Assembly: GCF_023805295.1 (NCBI RefSeq)
Contig: NZ_JAMSHT010000001.1
Location: 124,001-188,000, forward strand
From: Sphingomicrobium sediminis
Lineage (GTDB): Bacteria > Pseudomonadota > Alphaproteobacteria > Sphingomonadales > Sphingomonadaceae
Reading direction: 5' to 3'
DNA: 64,000 nt
Below the pieces are notes generated by a model. It saw only the letters and a program-made list of their open reading frames with translations. It did not search any database and was not told the DNA's origin. Below, one piece after another: positions 1 to 8,522 of this stretch; within the stretch, counting starts at the first letter, position 1; every line of letters begins with the position of its first letter. Both the position numbers and the translations under genes were made by a program.

Positions 1-720
1 GCTCGCAAAGCCGCCCTGATAGTCGCGATCGGCGGGCGTTTCGGGGCCGACGCCGGGGACGGGGCAATAGCTGGTCATCGACCAGCTCTGGCCCGAAGCC
101 TGCGATGAGATGTCGTAGAATTTCTGGAGGTCGAGGCCCAATGCCTTGGCGAGCGCGAAGGTCTCGCAAGTGGCGACCATGGTCGCGCCGAGCAGCATGT
201 TGTTGCAGATCTTGGCGGCCTGGCCCGCGCCGGCATCGCCGGCATGGATGACGGCCTTGCCCATGGCATCGAGGATCACTTCGGCGCGCTTGAAACCATC
301 TTCGGTGCCGCCGACCATGAAAGTCAGCGTGCCGCCATCGGCCGCGGCGATGCCGCCCGACACCGGCGCATCGACCATGGTGAGACCGGCGTCGGCAGCC
401 TTGGCGGCGACATCGCGCGCGGTCGCAACGTCGATGGTCGAACAGTCGATCAGGATGGCCGACTTGTCGGCATTGGGAATGACGCTCTCGGCGTAGACGG
501 CAGCGACATGCTTGCCCGCCGGGAGCATGGTAACGATGGCTTCGGCGCCGGTGACGGCGGCAACCGCATCGTCGACAGTGGTGCAGCCATTGTCGCGGGC
601 GCGGGCAAGCGCGTCTTCGCTAAGGTCGAAGGCCATGACTTCATGCCCCGCCTTCACGAGGTTCGCGGCCATCCCGCCGCCCATGTTTCCGAGCCCAATG
701 AATGCGACTTTTGCCATCAT
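1..720 (-). CDS. mmsB: 3-hydroxyisobutyrate dehydrogenase, partial (C-terminus beyond window)
   Basis: This enzyme oxidises 3-hydroxyisobutyrate to methylmalonate semialdehyde with NAD in valine degradation. About 240 residues are visible, starting at ATG 720 (a second ATG follows at 717) behind a GGGAGAGG ribosome site. The N-terminal Rossmann motif GLGNMGGGM is near residue 10, the substrate motif PVSGG near residue 120, and the catalytic-lysine motif GAGQAAKICNNM near residue 170; these are the signatures of the HIBADH family. The family is usually about 295 residues, so roughly 55 are lost past the edge. It lies 19 bp downstream of the enoyl-CoA hydratase and is the last visible gene of the valine operon. 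Confidence 0.93.
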   Translation of the reverse strand, partial: MMAKVAFIGLGNMGGGMAANLVKAGHEVMAFDLSEDALARARDNGCTTVDDAVAAVTGAEAIVTMLPAGKHVAAVYAESVIPNADKSAILIDCSTIDVATARDVAAKAADAGLTMVDAPVSGGIAAADGGTLTFMVGGTEDGFKRAEVILDAMGKAVIHAGDAGAGQAAKICNNMLLGATMVATCETFALAKALGLDLQKFYDISSQASGQSWSMTSYCPVPGVGPETPADRDYQGGFAS

Positions 721-739
721 GCCTCTCCCAAAGCGTTGA

Positions 740-1516
740 TTACTTGCCGGTCCAGTTGCCCGGGCGTTTCTCGACGAAGGCGGTCATGCCTTCTTTCTGG
801 TCGTGCGTCCCGAACAGGCCGTGGAACAGGCGGCGTTCAAAATTGATGCCTTCGGCGAGCGTCATTTCATAGGCCGCATTGACCATTTCCTTGTTCGCCA
901 TCGCGGCGAGCGGGGCCATGCCGGCGATCGTCTCGGCGGTCTTCAGCGCTTCTTCGAGCATGGTGTCGGCAGGGACGACCTTGGCGACGAGGCCTGAGCT
1001 GAGCGCCTCCTCAGCACCCATCATCTCGCCGGTCAGGCACATATGCATGGCCTTGGCCTTGCCGATGGCGTGAGTGAGGCGCTGCGAACCGCCCATGCCC
1101 GGCGTGACGCCAAGCTTGATTTCGGGCTGGCCAAACTTGGCGCTGTCCGCGGCAATTATGAAATCGGCCATCATCGCGACTTCGCAGCCACCGCCCAGCG
1201 CATAGCCGGCGACCGCAGCGATCCATGGCTTGCGGGTCGCGGTGACCTGCTCCCAACCCGCAAAGAAGTTGGAGCGGTACATGTCGGCGAAGCTCTGGTC
1301 CTGCATCTCCTTGATGTCGGCACCAGCCGCGAAGGCTTTATCCGACCCGGTGAGGACGAGGCAGCGCTGGCTGTCATCGGCGTCGTAGGCCGCGAAGGCC
1401 TGCTGCAATTCGCCGAGGACCTGGCTGTTCAAGGCGTTGAGGGCCTTGGGGCGATTCAAGGTGACCAGCGTCACCGCGCCTTTCTGCTCGACCAGGATCG
1501 TTTCGAATTCGCTCAT
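740..1516 (-). CDS. Enoyl-CoA hydratase (crotonase family), probable methacrylyl-CoA hydratase
   Basis: A 258-residue cytosolic crotonase. It hydrates 2-enoyl-CoA; from its position between the acyl-CoA dehydrogenase and the HIBYL-CoA hydrolase the likely substrate is methacrylyl-CoA in valine breakdown (inference). The oxyanion-hole motif AAGADIKEM is near residue 65, LGGGCEVAM near 108, with the two catalytic glutamates expected in GGGCE and GQPEIKLG (near 112 and 132). The start ATG overlaps the end of the upstream hydrolase gene by 4 nt, which implies translational coupling. Length and motifs are typical of bacterial short-chain hydratases. Confidence 0.92.
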   Translation of the reverse strand: MSEFETILVEQKGAVTLVTLNRPKALNALNSQVLGELQQAFAAYDADDSQRCLVLTGSDKAFAAGADIKEMQDQSFADMYRSNFFAGWEQVTATRKPWIAAVAGYALGGGCEVAMMADFIIAADSAKFGQPEIKLGVTPGMGGSQRLTHAIGKAKAMHMCLTGEMMGAEEALSSGLVAKVVPADTMLEEALKTAETIAGMAPLAAMANKEMVNAAYEMTLAEGINFERRLFHGLFGTHDQKEGMTAFVEKRPGNWTGK

Positions 1517-2571
1517 GATTGGGTCTCCGGGAAGGGGGTCCAGGCCTCGCTATCGGGCAGCGGGGCGAATAGGGCATCGACCATCTCGTCGCTGACGCCC
1601 TGCGGCGTGGCGGGGTCGAACTTGGGCTCGTTATCCTTGTCGACGAGCAGGGCGCGCACGCCCTCGATGAAGTCGTGTGTCTTCACGACATTGCAGGCCA
1701 GCGCATATTCGTGGCGCATCTCGTCGGCGAAGTCCTCGCGCTCCGCACCTTCGCGAACGAGGCGGAGCGATACTTTGAGGCTCAAGGGCGACTTGGTGCC
1801 GATCGTATCGCGCTCGGCATCCGACCATTCGCTTTCGCCATTTTCGAGGCTCTCGCAGATTTCCTCGACGGTGCCATGCTGGAAATGCTTGGCAATGCGC
1901 AGCAGGTTTTCCTCGATCCGCGCTTCGGGCGGGGTCGAGGAGGCGTTGCCGAGCGCGCCCTGGAGGCGGGCCGGTTGCGCGACGATGCGCTCTTTCAACT
2001 CTTCAAGGTCCGCAGTCGCCACATAGTGCGTGGCAAGGCCGAGATAATGGCATTCCGCGCCGTCGAGGCGGGCGCCGGTCAGCGCCATGAATTCGCCGAC
2101 GCTGCCGGGCAGGCGCGAGAGATAGCGACCACCGCCGACATCGGGGAACAGGCCGATCCCGGTCTCGGGCATGGCAAGGCGCGTATTCTCGGTCGCGACG
2201 CGATAGGTGCAGGGCATCGAGATGCCGACGCCGCCGCCCATCGTGATGCCGTCCATGAAGGCCACGACCGGCTTGGGATAGGTGAACAGCAAATGGTTGA
2301 GGCGATATTCGGCATGGAAGAAAGCCGCGGCCGCCTTGCCGTCGGTCTTGCCGCTTTCATAAAGCGCGATGACGTCGCCGCCTGCGCAGAAGCCGCGCCC
2401 TTCGGCATGGTCGATCATGACGGCGTCGATATCGTCGTCGGCCATCCACTCGAGCAAAGCGCCGCTCATCGCGACGCACATTTCGTGGGTCAGCGCATGG
2501 ATCGCCTTGGGGCGGTTGAGACGCAATCGGCCGAGCCGGCCCTCGCGCTCGATAATGACTTGGTCGGTCAC
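1513..2571 (-). CDS. 3-hydroxyisobutyryl-CoA hydrolase
   Basis: A 352-residue crotonase-superfamily thioesterase that releases 3-hydroxyisobutyrate from its CoA ester in valine catabolism. Seen motifs are FCAGGDV near residue 61, MGGGVGISM near 111 and [15 protein letters not shown] near 134-148, and the C-terminal extension that separates the hydrolase (HIBCH) from ordinary hydratases. The start is GTG at 2571, immediately adjacent to the TGA of the 49-residue membrane ORF upstream; no ATG alternative fits the family N-terminus better. It overlaps the following hydratase by 4 nt. Confidence 0.92.
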   Translation of the reverse strand: MTDQVIIEREGRLGRLRLNRPKAIHALTHEMCVAMSGALLEWMADDDIDAVMIDHAEGRGFCAGGDVIALYESGKTDGKAAAAFFHAEYRLNHLLFTYPKPVVAFMDGITMGGGVGISMPCTYRVATENTRLAMPETGIGLFPDVGGGRYLSRLPGSVGEFMALTGARLDGAECHYLGLATHYVATADLEELKERIVAQPARLQGALGNASSTPPEARIEENLLRIAKHFQHGTVEEICESLENGESEWSDAERDTIGTKSPLSLKVSLRLVREGAEREDFADEMRHEYALACNVVKTHDFIEGVRALLVDKDNEPKFDPATPQGVSDEMVDALFAPLPDSEAWTPFPETQS

Positions 2572-2721
2572 TCAGATGTCCTTGTCGTCGGGCGGGCTCA
2601 TGCGTTCGAGGAGCCTTACGATCTTACGCCCGAAATAGATGGTCGAGATGGTCAGGATGAGGAGCAGGACGACGATGACGGAAACCCCGTCCAGTATGTC
2701 GCCGACCCACTGCTCGGTCAC
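2572..2721 (-). CDS. Small single-span membrane protein in the valine operon (49 aa)
   Basis: A 49-residue ORF beginning with GTG at 2721. The GTGA sequence overlaps the TGA stop of the upstream acyl-CoA dehydrogenase by 3-4 nt, and its own TGA abuts the GTG start of the hydrolase. The protein has a short polar N-terminus, one hydrophobic segment (about residues 13-30, VSVIVVLLLILTISTIYF) and a basic-then-acidic tail ending PPDDKDI, so it would sit in the inner membrane with the charged tail probably cytoplasmic. Function is not recognised. The perfect tiling between two genes is the main evidence that it is translated. Confidence 0.68.
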   Translation of the reverse strand: MTEQWVGDILDGVSVIVVLLLILTISTIYFGRKIVRLLERMSPPDDKDI

Positions 2722-3860
2722 TGGCGCAGCATGTCGCGGCTGACGATCAGCCGCATGATCTGGTTGGTGCCCTCGAGGATCGAGTGGACGCGAAGGTCGC
2801 GCCAGAAACGCTCGATGGGATAGTCCTGGAGATAGCCATAGCCGCCATGCAGCTGCAGCGCGCGGTCGACGACGCTGGAGCCGGTATCGGTGGCAAGGCG
2901 CTTGGCCATTGCCGCGAACTTGGTCTTGTCGGGCGCATTTTCGGTGACCTTCACCGCGGCGGTGTAGAGCAGCACGCGTGCAGCCTGAAGCTCGGTTTCC
3001 ATGTCGGCCAGCATGAACTGGGTGTTCTGGAAATCGGCGATGGCCTTGCCGAATTGCGAACGTTCCTTGGTGTAGGCGATCGCTTCGTCGAGGCAGCGCT
3101 GCGCCCCGCCGAGCGAACAGGCACCGATATTGAGGCGCCCGCCGTCGAGTCCCATCATGGCGATGCGGAAGCCTTCGCCTTCGCCGCCAAGACGGTTGGA
3201 GACGGGTACGCGCACGCCGTCGAAATTGACCTGCCGCGTCGGCTGCGAATGCCAGCCCAATTTCTTCTCGTTGGCGCCGAAACTGACGCCTTCCATGTCC
3301 TTTTCGATGACCAGGGCGGTGATGCCCTTGGGACCCGGCTCGCCGGTGCGGGTCATGACGACATAGACTTCGTTTTCGCCCGCGCCCGAAATGAAGGCCT
3401 TGCTGCCCGAGACGACATAATGGTCGCCGTCGAGAACCGCCTTGGTCTTGAGCGCCGCAGCGTCCGACCCGCTCGACGGTTCGGTGAGGCAATAGCTCGC
3501 CATCCGCTCCATCGGGATGAGGTCGGGCAGATATTTGTCCTTCAAAGCCTGGTCGCCGAAACGGTCGATCATCCAGGCGGCCATGTTGTGGATCGAGATA
3601 AAGGCGCTGGTCGACGGGCAGCCATAGGCCATGGCTTCCATGATCAATGCCGCCTCTAGACGGCCAAGGCCGATGCCGCCGCTCTCCTCGGACACGTAGA
3701 TGGAGCCGAAACCGAGTTCGGCGGCCTGCCGGATCGTGTCCTTGGGGAAGATATGCTCTTCATCCCACTTGCCCGCATGGGGCGTGATCTCGTCGGCAGT
3801 GAATTTCTGCGCCATTTCGAAGATCTGGCGCTGATCGTCTGTCAGGTCATACTGGCTCAT
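2718..3860 (-). CDS. Acyl-CoA dehydrogenase, probable isobutyryl-CoA dehydrogenase
   Basis: A 380-residue FAD flavoenzyme of the short-chain acyl-CoA dehydrogenase family. Signatures include YCLTEPSSGSDAAALKT near residue 128, the FAD-contact region SKAFISGAGENEVY near 152-165, the QFGKAI motif near 270 and the catalytic base in ILEGTNQIMR near residue 363. Its operon partners (HIBYL-CoA hydrolase, hydratase, HIBADH) make isobutyryl-CoA the most likely substrate, with electrons passing to ETF (inference). A promoter-like TTGGCC-17-CTAGGG lies directly before the start codon, so the downstream five genes may be transcribed independently of mmsA. Confidence 0.92.
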   Translation of the reverse strand: MSQYDLTDDQRQIFEMAQKFTADEITPHAGKWDEEHIFPKDTIRQAAELGFGSIYVSEESGGIGLGRLEAALIMEAMAYGCPSTSAFISIHNMAAWMIDRFGDQALKDKYLPDLIPMERMASYCLTEPSSGSDAAALKTKAVLDGDHYVVSGSKAFISGAGENEVYVVMTRTGEPGPKGITALVIEKDMEGVSFGANEKKLGWHSQPTRQVNFDGVRVPVSNRLGGEGEGFRIAMMGLDGGRLNIGACSLGGAQRCLDEAIAYTKERSQFGKAIADFQNTQFMLADMETELQAARVLLYTAAVKVTENAPDKTKFAAMAKRLATDTGSSVVDRALQLHGGYGYLQDYPIERFWRDLRVHSILEGTNQIMRLIVSRDMLRQ

Positions 3861-3868
3861 GGCGCTGC

Positions 3869-3897
3869 CCCTAGCACCGTAGAGCCGAGGCGGCCAA
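3869..3897 (-). promoter_or_regulatory. Candidate promoter of the valine operon
   Basis: Read on the minus strand: TTGGCC (3897-3892), a 17-bp spacer, CTAGGG (3874-3869), then 8 nt to the ATG at 3860. The expected start point falls at or within a few bases of the ATG. AGGGG in the -10 could alternatively act as a weak ribosome site, so leaderlessness is not certain here. Confidence 0.45.
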
Positions 3898-3902
3898 GGC
3901 CT

Positions 3903-4319
3903 TTAGGCGCAGCGTCGATAGACGGTGCGCATGGATCGATCATCGGGCCAGCGAATGAGCGCGTCGCCATCGAAGCGGATCGTTTCCAGCGACTGGTCGG
4001 ACGCGGAGAAGGTGAAGGTGGTGTCGTCGACGATTTCGGACAGTGTTTTCAGCTCGCCGCGATAGGCGATGCCGACATCCGCAACCTCGATATATTCGGT
4101 CATGTAGCGATTGTCGGGATCGCAATCGGCGGCGCTTACGCCATAGCGGCCTTCGTAGGCGGCGAGAGCGGATCGGTCCGATAGATCGTTGATGCTGTCG
4201 TCCATGACGATGGCGACGGTGCCGTCATAGCCGATCGTCCCGCCTTCATCCTCGCCCGGCAATTCCTGGCAGGCGGCAAGGCAGAGCAACAAAGGCAGGG
4301 CGGTCCAACTAGCGGCCAT
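3903..4319 (-). CDS. Hypothetical lipoprotein
   Basis: A 138-residue protein with a clear lipoprotein signal: basic-poor start, hydrophobic LPLLLCLAAC with the lipobox cysteine near residue 18, followed by an acidic mature N-terminus. The rest is soluble, with three further cysteines possible for a disulfide (DCDPD, RRCA) and no recognised domain. The chosen ATG at 4319 gives the lipobox at the right distance; a longer in-frame start upstream would bury it. It overlaps the amidohydrolase by 11 nt and is the last member of the four-gene module inserted between mmsA and the rest of the valine genes. Confidence 0.72.
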   Translation of the reverse strand: MAASWTALPLLLCLAACQELPGEDEGGTIGYDGTVAIVMDDSINDLSDRSALAAYEGRYGVSAADCDPDNRYMTEYIEVADVGIAYRGELKTLSEIVDDTTFTFSASDQSLETIRFDGDALIRWPDDRSMRTVYRRCA

Positions 4320-5319
4320 GATGACGGGCAATGTCCTCTTCGCTGAGCCGCAGGAAACGCGCGGCATTGTTGTAGAAGATGTCGCGTTTTTGCGCTTCGG
4401 TCAAAAAGTCCGCCTTTTCGATGGTCTCGATGGCGACGGGGATCACGTCGGGGTACCAGAGCGAGTCCGACCCATACATGATGCGCTTGCCGAACCCGGC
4501 ATCGACAAGGCGCTTCAGCTGGAAATGGAATTCCGCGCGCGGTGTCATCCAGTTCTGGGCGGCTATATCGACATAGAGTTGAGGATGCGCCTTGAGCATG
4601 GCCATCATCTCGTCGAGCATCGGTAGGCCAGCATGCATGACGTAGACGCGCAGGCTCGGATATTTGCGCAGCAGCGGGTCGAGGTCGAGCGGATTACCGA
4701 AGGCCGGGCTGTAGAGCGGTTCCGGGATGGTGTGCGTCGCGCCCGGCGCGGTTTCGCCCAAATGGATTCCGACCGGAATGTCGAGCCGCGCGGCGAGGGC
4801 GAAATATTTGTCGAGCCGCTCGTCCGTCGCGAGGATTTGCTCATATTGCGGATCGACCTCGGCAAAGAGCTGAACAGTGTCGGCCTCGGCCAGAGCCTCC
4901 AACTTGGCGATCAGGGTTTCATCGTCCCAATCGGCGCGCGCGAGGTCGTGAAAGTCGATGGCGATCCAGAGGCGCTCGCCCATTGCGGCCTGCCATGCTT
5001 CGGCCATGGCCAGGCTGCTTTCGACGTCGCCTTGCGTGATGTCGAGCACGCCCCAGAGATTATATTGTTCGAAATAGGCACGATGCGCCGAGATGGTGGC
5101 GGCAAGGTCTGTGGCCGGCGCTACCGGATCGGGACATGTCGCCGCCTTCTGCAACGTCATCCCGTCCGCCGGATCTAGCCCCGGATATTCCAGCGGCCCG
5201 GCATTTGTACAGACCGTCGCGAAGGGCGGAATGCCGGTAGGGTCCGAGGCATGGAGGTGGATATCGATGATGGGGAGCGGCTGTGCCGCAGCCAGTGCAG
5301 CGGCCATCGATACGAGCAT
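4309..5319 (-). CDS. Secreted amidohydrolase family protein (amidohydrolase-2 type)
   Basis: A 336-residue protein with a short N-terminal signal sequence (MLVSMAAALAAAQPLP) followed directly by a metal-dependent hydrolase barrel. Metal-ligand motifs are visible in order: DIHLHAS near residue 19, GIHLGETAPG near 185, VMHAGLP near 228 and YGSDSLW near 285. This pattern fits PF04909 amidohydrolases that act on small cyclic amides or carboxylates, but the substrate cannot be told from sequence. It starts 3 nt after the RidA gene ends, so the pair is probably co-translated. The export signal is unusual for the family's cytosolic decarboxylase members. Confidence 0.8.
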   Translation of the reverse strand: MLVSMAAALAAAQPLPIIDIHLHASDPTGIPPFATVCTNAGPLEYPGLDPADGMTLQKAATCPDPVAPATDLAATISAHRAYFEQYNLWGVLDITQGDVESSLAMAEAWQAAMGERLWIAIDFHDLARADWDDETLIAKLEALAEADTVQLFAEVDPQYEQILATDERLDKYFALAARLDIPVGIHLGETAPGATHTIPEPLYSPAFGNPLDLDPLLRKYPSLRVYVMHAGLPMLDEMMAMLKAHPQLYVDIAAQNWMTPRAEFHFQLKRLVDAGFGKRIMYGSDSLWYPDVIPVAIETIEKADFLTEAQKRDIFYNNAARFLRLSEEDIARHHGR

Positions 5320-5322
5320 GAC

Positions 5323-5709
5323 TTAGTCCCCTACTTGCGCTTCAACCTCTATTTCTACGCGCCATTCCTCGCGGAGCAAGGCAGCCACGACGACCATCGT
5401 GGCGGCAGGGCGGACCTCGCCGAAAAATTCCGCGTGGACCTTACCGATGGAGTCGGCGTCGGCCGTGTCGGTGATGTACATTCGGGTGCGGACCGTGTCG
5501 GCGATCGTGCCGCCCAGTTCCTCGATGGCCCTTTGCGCGATCGTGAAGCAGCGGCGCGTCTGTTCGGCAGCGCCGCCTGGTGTGGAGGTGCCGTCTTCCT
5601 CGACCGGGCCGGTGCCGGCGACGAGGATGCGGTTGCCTTTGCGGACTGCGCGGCTGAAGCCGTATAGAGCTTCGTAGGGCGAGGTGCCGGATGCGCGCTC
5701 AATCGTCAT
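5323..5709 (-). CDS. RidA (YjgF/YER057c) family protein
   Basis: A 128-residue RidA-fold protein. Known members hydrolyse reactive enamine/imine intermediates from PLP enzymes. The family signature region is present: FFGEVRPAATMVVVAAL keeps the arginine that anchors the substrate carboxylate, and the end reads RVEIEVEAQ as in RidA proteins. Four cysteine-free strands precede it and there is no signal peptide, so it should be cytosolic. It overlaps the deacetylase by 11 nt and lies 3 nt before a secreted amidohydrolase. A specialised Rid subfamily role rather than housekeeping RidA is possible. Confidence 0.85.
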   Translation of the reverse strand: MTIERASGTSPYEALYGFSRAVRKGNRILVAGTGPVEEDGTSTPGGAAEQTRRCFTIAQRAIEELGGTIADTVRTRMYITDTADADSIGKVHAEFFGEVRPAATMVVVAALLREEWRVEIEVEAQVGD

Positions 5710-6610
5710 GGCGGATCACCCTTTCTTCGAACAGCCGCTCGAGTACTTTTTCGTCAGTACGCTCATGCACGAGAATGCGCGGGCTCGCGCCGTTCACATG
5801 CGCGATGGCGGCAACGCGGCCCGAGCCCAAAAACCAGGTGTCGGGCTCGAAATCGAACAACGGGTCGGCATAGGCCTCGTCAGCAGTGACGATTTCCCAC
5901 CCCGCCTCGCGATATTGGTCGACCAGCGTGCCGAGGCAGTTGGCGGCAATGTCGGTCTCGTGAAGCAGCAACATGTGCGCGGGCGAGCGGCCCATTTGCT
6001 CCTGCGCGATAGTATCGAAATGCTCGGAGGTCATGACCAGCGTTTCGGCATAGAGATCGCACAAGGCTGCCATGTCGATGCTACGCCCTTCGCGCTTGGC
6101 GGCATTGGCAAGGCTGTCCAATGACCAGTCGTAATTGTCGATGGTGACATAGCCGACGCGCAACTCGCGCTCGGCGAGCGCCGCGCGCACGGCGTCGCGT
6201 TTCTCAAGGTCGCGGCGGCCATGGTCGAGGAATGGATAGCGATACCAGGGACGATAGCCTTCGCGTCCGCGCAACCAGTCCGCGGCCTTGTCGATATCGG
6301 CGATATAGTCGGTCGTGTCGGTGCGGTGCAGCCATTGGTGCGACCAGCTATGATTGGCGATGACGTGGCCTGCCGCGACGAAGGCGTCGATACGCGCTTC
6401 GCCGTCGGGGGCATTTTCGATGCGGCCCGGATTGACGAAAAAGACGGCCTGCTCGACGCCTGCCTCGTCCATCGCCGCGATCAGCCGTTGCGTGCGCTCT
6501 TCGGGCGTGAAGAAGGCGCCGGCATGCCGCGGCGTATCATCGAAGCTGAAGGCAACGCGTTTGGGCTCGATGTCCGCGAGCGTCATCGCGGCAATAAGCG
6601 AAAAGATCAT
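5699..6610 (-). CDS. Polysaccharide deacetylase family protein
   Basis: A 303-residue NodB-homology protein with an N-terminal signal-like segment (MIFSLIAAMTLADIEP). Catalytic-metal motifs are visible: SFDDTP near residue 23, the H-x3-H motif in NHSWSHQWL near 93-97, and the arginine/proline motif YRYPFLDHG near 128. Family members remove N-acetyl groups from carbohydrates; the actual substrate here is unknown. A GAGGGGG ribosome site precedes the ATG. It is the first gene of the module that separates mmsA from the other valine genes, 88 bp after mmsA ends. Confidence 0.85.
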   Translation of the reverse strand: MIFSLIAAMTLADIEPKRVAFSFDDTPRHAGAFFTPEERTQRLIAAMDEAGVEQAVFFVNPGRIENAPDGEARIDAFVAAGHVIANHSWSHQWLHRTDTTDYIADIDKAADWLRGREGYRPWYRYPFLDHGRRDLEKRDAVRAALAERELRVGYVTIDNYDWSLDSLANAAKREGRSIDMAALCDLYAETLVMTSEHFDTIAQEQMGRSPAHMLLLHETDIAANCLGTLVDQYREAGWEIVTADEAYADPLFDFEPDTWFLGSGRVAAIAHVNGASPRILVHERTDEKVLERLFEERVIRHDD

Positions 6611-6698
6611 AGCGTCCCCCTCATTCGGGAGACGCTATGGATCATGTCAAAGCCTGTCTAGCGACCCTGGGATTGACTGGTCGCATGTGCGATACAGC

Positions 6699-8198
6699 TC
6701 AGCCCATCGTGGGAATGACGAAGGCTTCCTTGTGATCGCCCGCAGCCGTGCCGTCGGGCCAGCGCTGGGTGACCTTCTTGCCCTTGGTCCAGAACTTGAT
6801 GCCGTCGGGGCCGTGCTGGTCGATGTCGCCGAAGCCCGAGCGCTTCCAGCCGCCGAACGTGTGGTAGCTGACCGGGACCGGGATTGGCACGTTGACGCCG
6901 ACCATGCCGACATTGACCCGCGCCGCGAATTCACGCGCGGCGTGGCCGTTGCGGGTAAAGATGGCGACGCCGTTGCCATATTGATGGTCGCTCGGCAGGC
7001 GCACGGCCTCCTCGAAACTGTCGGCGCGGACCATCTGGAGGACAGGGCCGAAAATCTCTTCCTTGTAGCTCTCCATTTCGGGCTTCACATGGTCGAACAG
7101 GGTGGGGCCGACGAACCAGCCGTCGGTGCCCTGCAGTTCGAGCCCGCGGCCGTCGACGACCAGCTCGGCACCTTCATCGGCGCATTTGGCGATCCAGTTC
7201 TCGACCGACTGCTTGTGCTGCTCGGTCACGACCGGGCCGTAATGAGCATCGGGGTCGGTCGAGACGCCGACGCGCAGGCCCTTGATGGCGGGGATGAGCT
7301 TTTCGCGCAGGCGCTCGGCCGTGTCTTCGCCGACGGGGACGACGACCGGCAGCGCCATGCAGCGCTCGCCAGCCGAGCCGAAGGCTGCGCCGGTGAGATC
7401 GTTCACCACCTGATCGAGATCGGCGTCAGGCAGGACCACGCCATGGTTCTTGGCGCCGCCGAAGGCCTGGACGCGCTTTCCATTCGCGGTGCCGCCCGAA
7501 TAGATGTACTGGGCGATTGGGCTCGAGCCGACGAAGCTGATGCCCTTGATGTCGGGATGCTCAATGATGGCATCGACCATTTCCTTGTCGCCATGGACGA
7601 CATTGAGGATGCCGTCGGGCAGCCCCGCTTCCTTCATCAGTTCGGCAAGGCGCATGGGGACGCTGGGGTCTTTTTCGCTGGGCTTGAGGATGAAAGCGTT
7701 GCCGACCGCGATGGCGGGGCCGAACATCCACATCGGGATCATGGCCGGGAAGTTGAACGGCGTGATGCCCGCGCCAATGCCGAGTGGCTGGCGCATCGAA
7801 TAGACGTCGATGCCGGGGCCTGCGCCCTGCGTGTAGTCGCCCTTGAGGAGATGCGGGATACCGCAGCAAAATTCGATGACGTCGAGACCGCGCTGCACGT
7901 CGCCCTTGGCGTCGGCGATGACCTTGCCATGCTCGCTTGAGAGGAGCTCGGCGAGCTCGTCCATATGCGCTTCGACCAGTTCCTTATATTTGAACATGAC
8001 GCGGGCGCGCTTCTGCGGGTTGGTCGCGGCCCAGGCTGGCTGGGCGGCCTTGGCAGCTTCGACGGCCTTGTTCAGCTCGGCCATGCCGGCGAGGCCGACC
8101 TCGGCCTGCTGCTTGCCTTCGCTGGGATTGAAGATGGGGTGCTTGCGGCTGCCTGCGGAAACGTGGCTGCCGTTGATGAAATGATCGACGCTGCGCAT
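6699..8198 (-). CDS. mmsA: Methylmalonate-semialdehyde dehydrogenase (CoA-acylating)
   Basis: A 499-residue aldehyde dehydrogenase that converts methylmalonate semialdehyde to propionyl-CoA with NAD and CoA, the terminal step of valine degradation. Motifs are PFNFPAMIPMWMF near residue 148, the GSSPIAQYIY stretch near 226, the acylating-type catalytic cysteine in AGERCMALPVV near 285, and EEIFGPVLQMVRA near 385. The ATG at 8198 follows a CAGGAG ribosome site and gives the standard N-terminus; an extended reading of 545 residues is not supported. The remaining valine genes follow on the same strand after a four-gene gap. Confidence 0.95.
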   Translation of the reverse strand: MRSVDHFINGSHVSAGSRKHPIFNPSEGKQQAEVGLAGMAELNKAVEAAKAAQPAWAATNPQKRARVMFKYKELVEAHMDELAELLSSEHGKVIADAKGDVQRGLDVIEFCCGIPHLLKGDYTQGAGPGIDVYSMRQPLGIGAGITPFNFPAMIPMWMFGPAIAVGNAFILKPSEKDPSVPMRLAELMKEAGLPDGILNVVHGDKEMVDAIIEHPDIKGISFVGSSPIAQYIYSGGTANGKRVQAFGGAKNHGVVLPDADLDQVVNDLTGAAFGSAGERCMALPVVVPVGEDTAERLREKLIPAIKGLRVGVSTDPDAHYGPVVTEQHKQSVENWIAKCADEGAELVVDGRGLELQGTDGWFVGPTLFDHVKPEMESYKEEIFGPVLQMVRADSFEEAVRLPSDHQYGNGVAIFTRNGHAAREFAARVNVGMVGVNVPIPVPVSYHTFGGWKRSGFGDIDQHGPDGIKFWTKGKKVTQRWPDGTAAGDHKEAFVIPTMG

Positions 8199-8522
8199 GA
8201 TGATGGTTCGCTCCTGACGAATGGTTGGCCGCTGGTTAGCGCCCGCATGCCGACTTGGAAAGTGGCGCATCGACCGGCGGGGGCCAGCGCCCGATGCGAT
8301 GCAATTGCGGGACGGGTCGTTTCGCCGCCGTCCCATTAAGATACGCTTCGTATCCGCAACGTAACCGAAATTGCAGCTAATTTGTCACAGCCGCCAACTC
8401 ATTGCGATTATTGACTCATATGTCAGCCCGGCGACTTGACGTTCGCCGATACCGCCTAAAGGCTGCCGTCTCCGGGGGCGGTACGTGGGGTTCCGCCTCC
8501 AACTCTTTTCGGAGGACGGAAC
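8199..8522. promoter_or_regulatory. 324-bp divergent control region between mmsA and the subtilase gene
   Basis: No gene is seen. The region contains a perfect 6-bp-arm inverted repeat GATACG-CTT-CGTATC at 8340-8354, a tract richer in A/T around 8361-8420, and -35/-10-like hexamers TTGACG (8436-8441) and TAAAGG (8457-8462) for the protease, with a short 15-bp spacer. The mmsA-side promoter could not be assigned. Confidence 0.5.
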
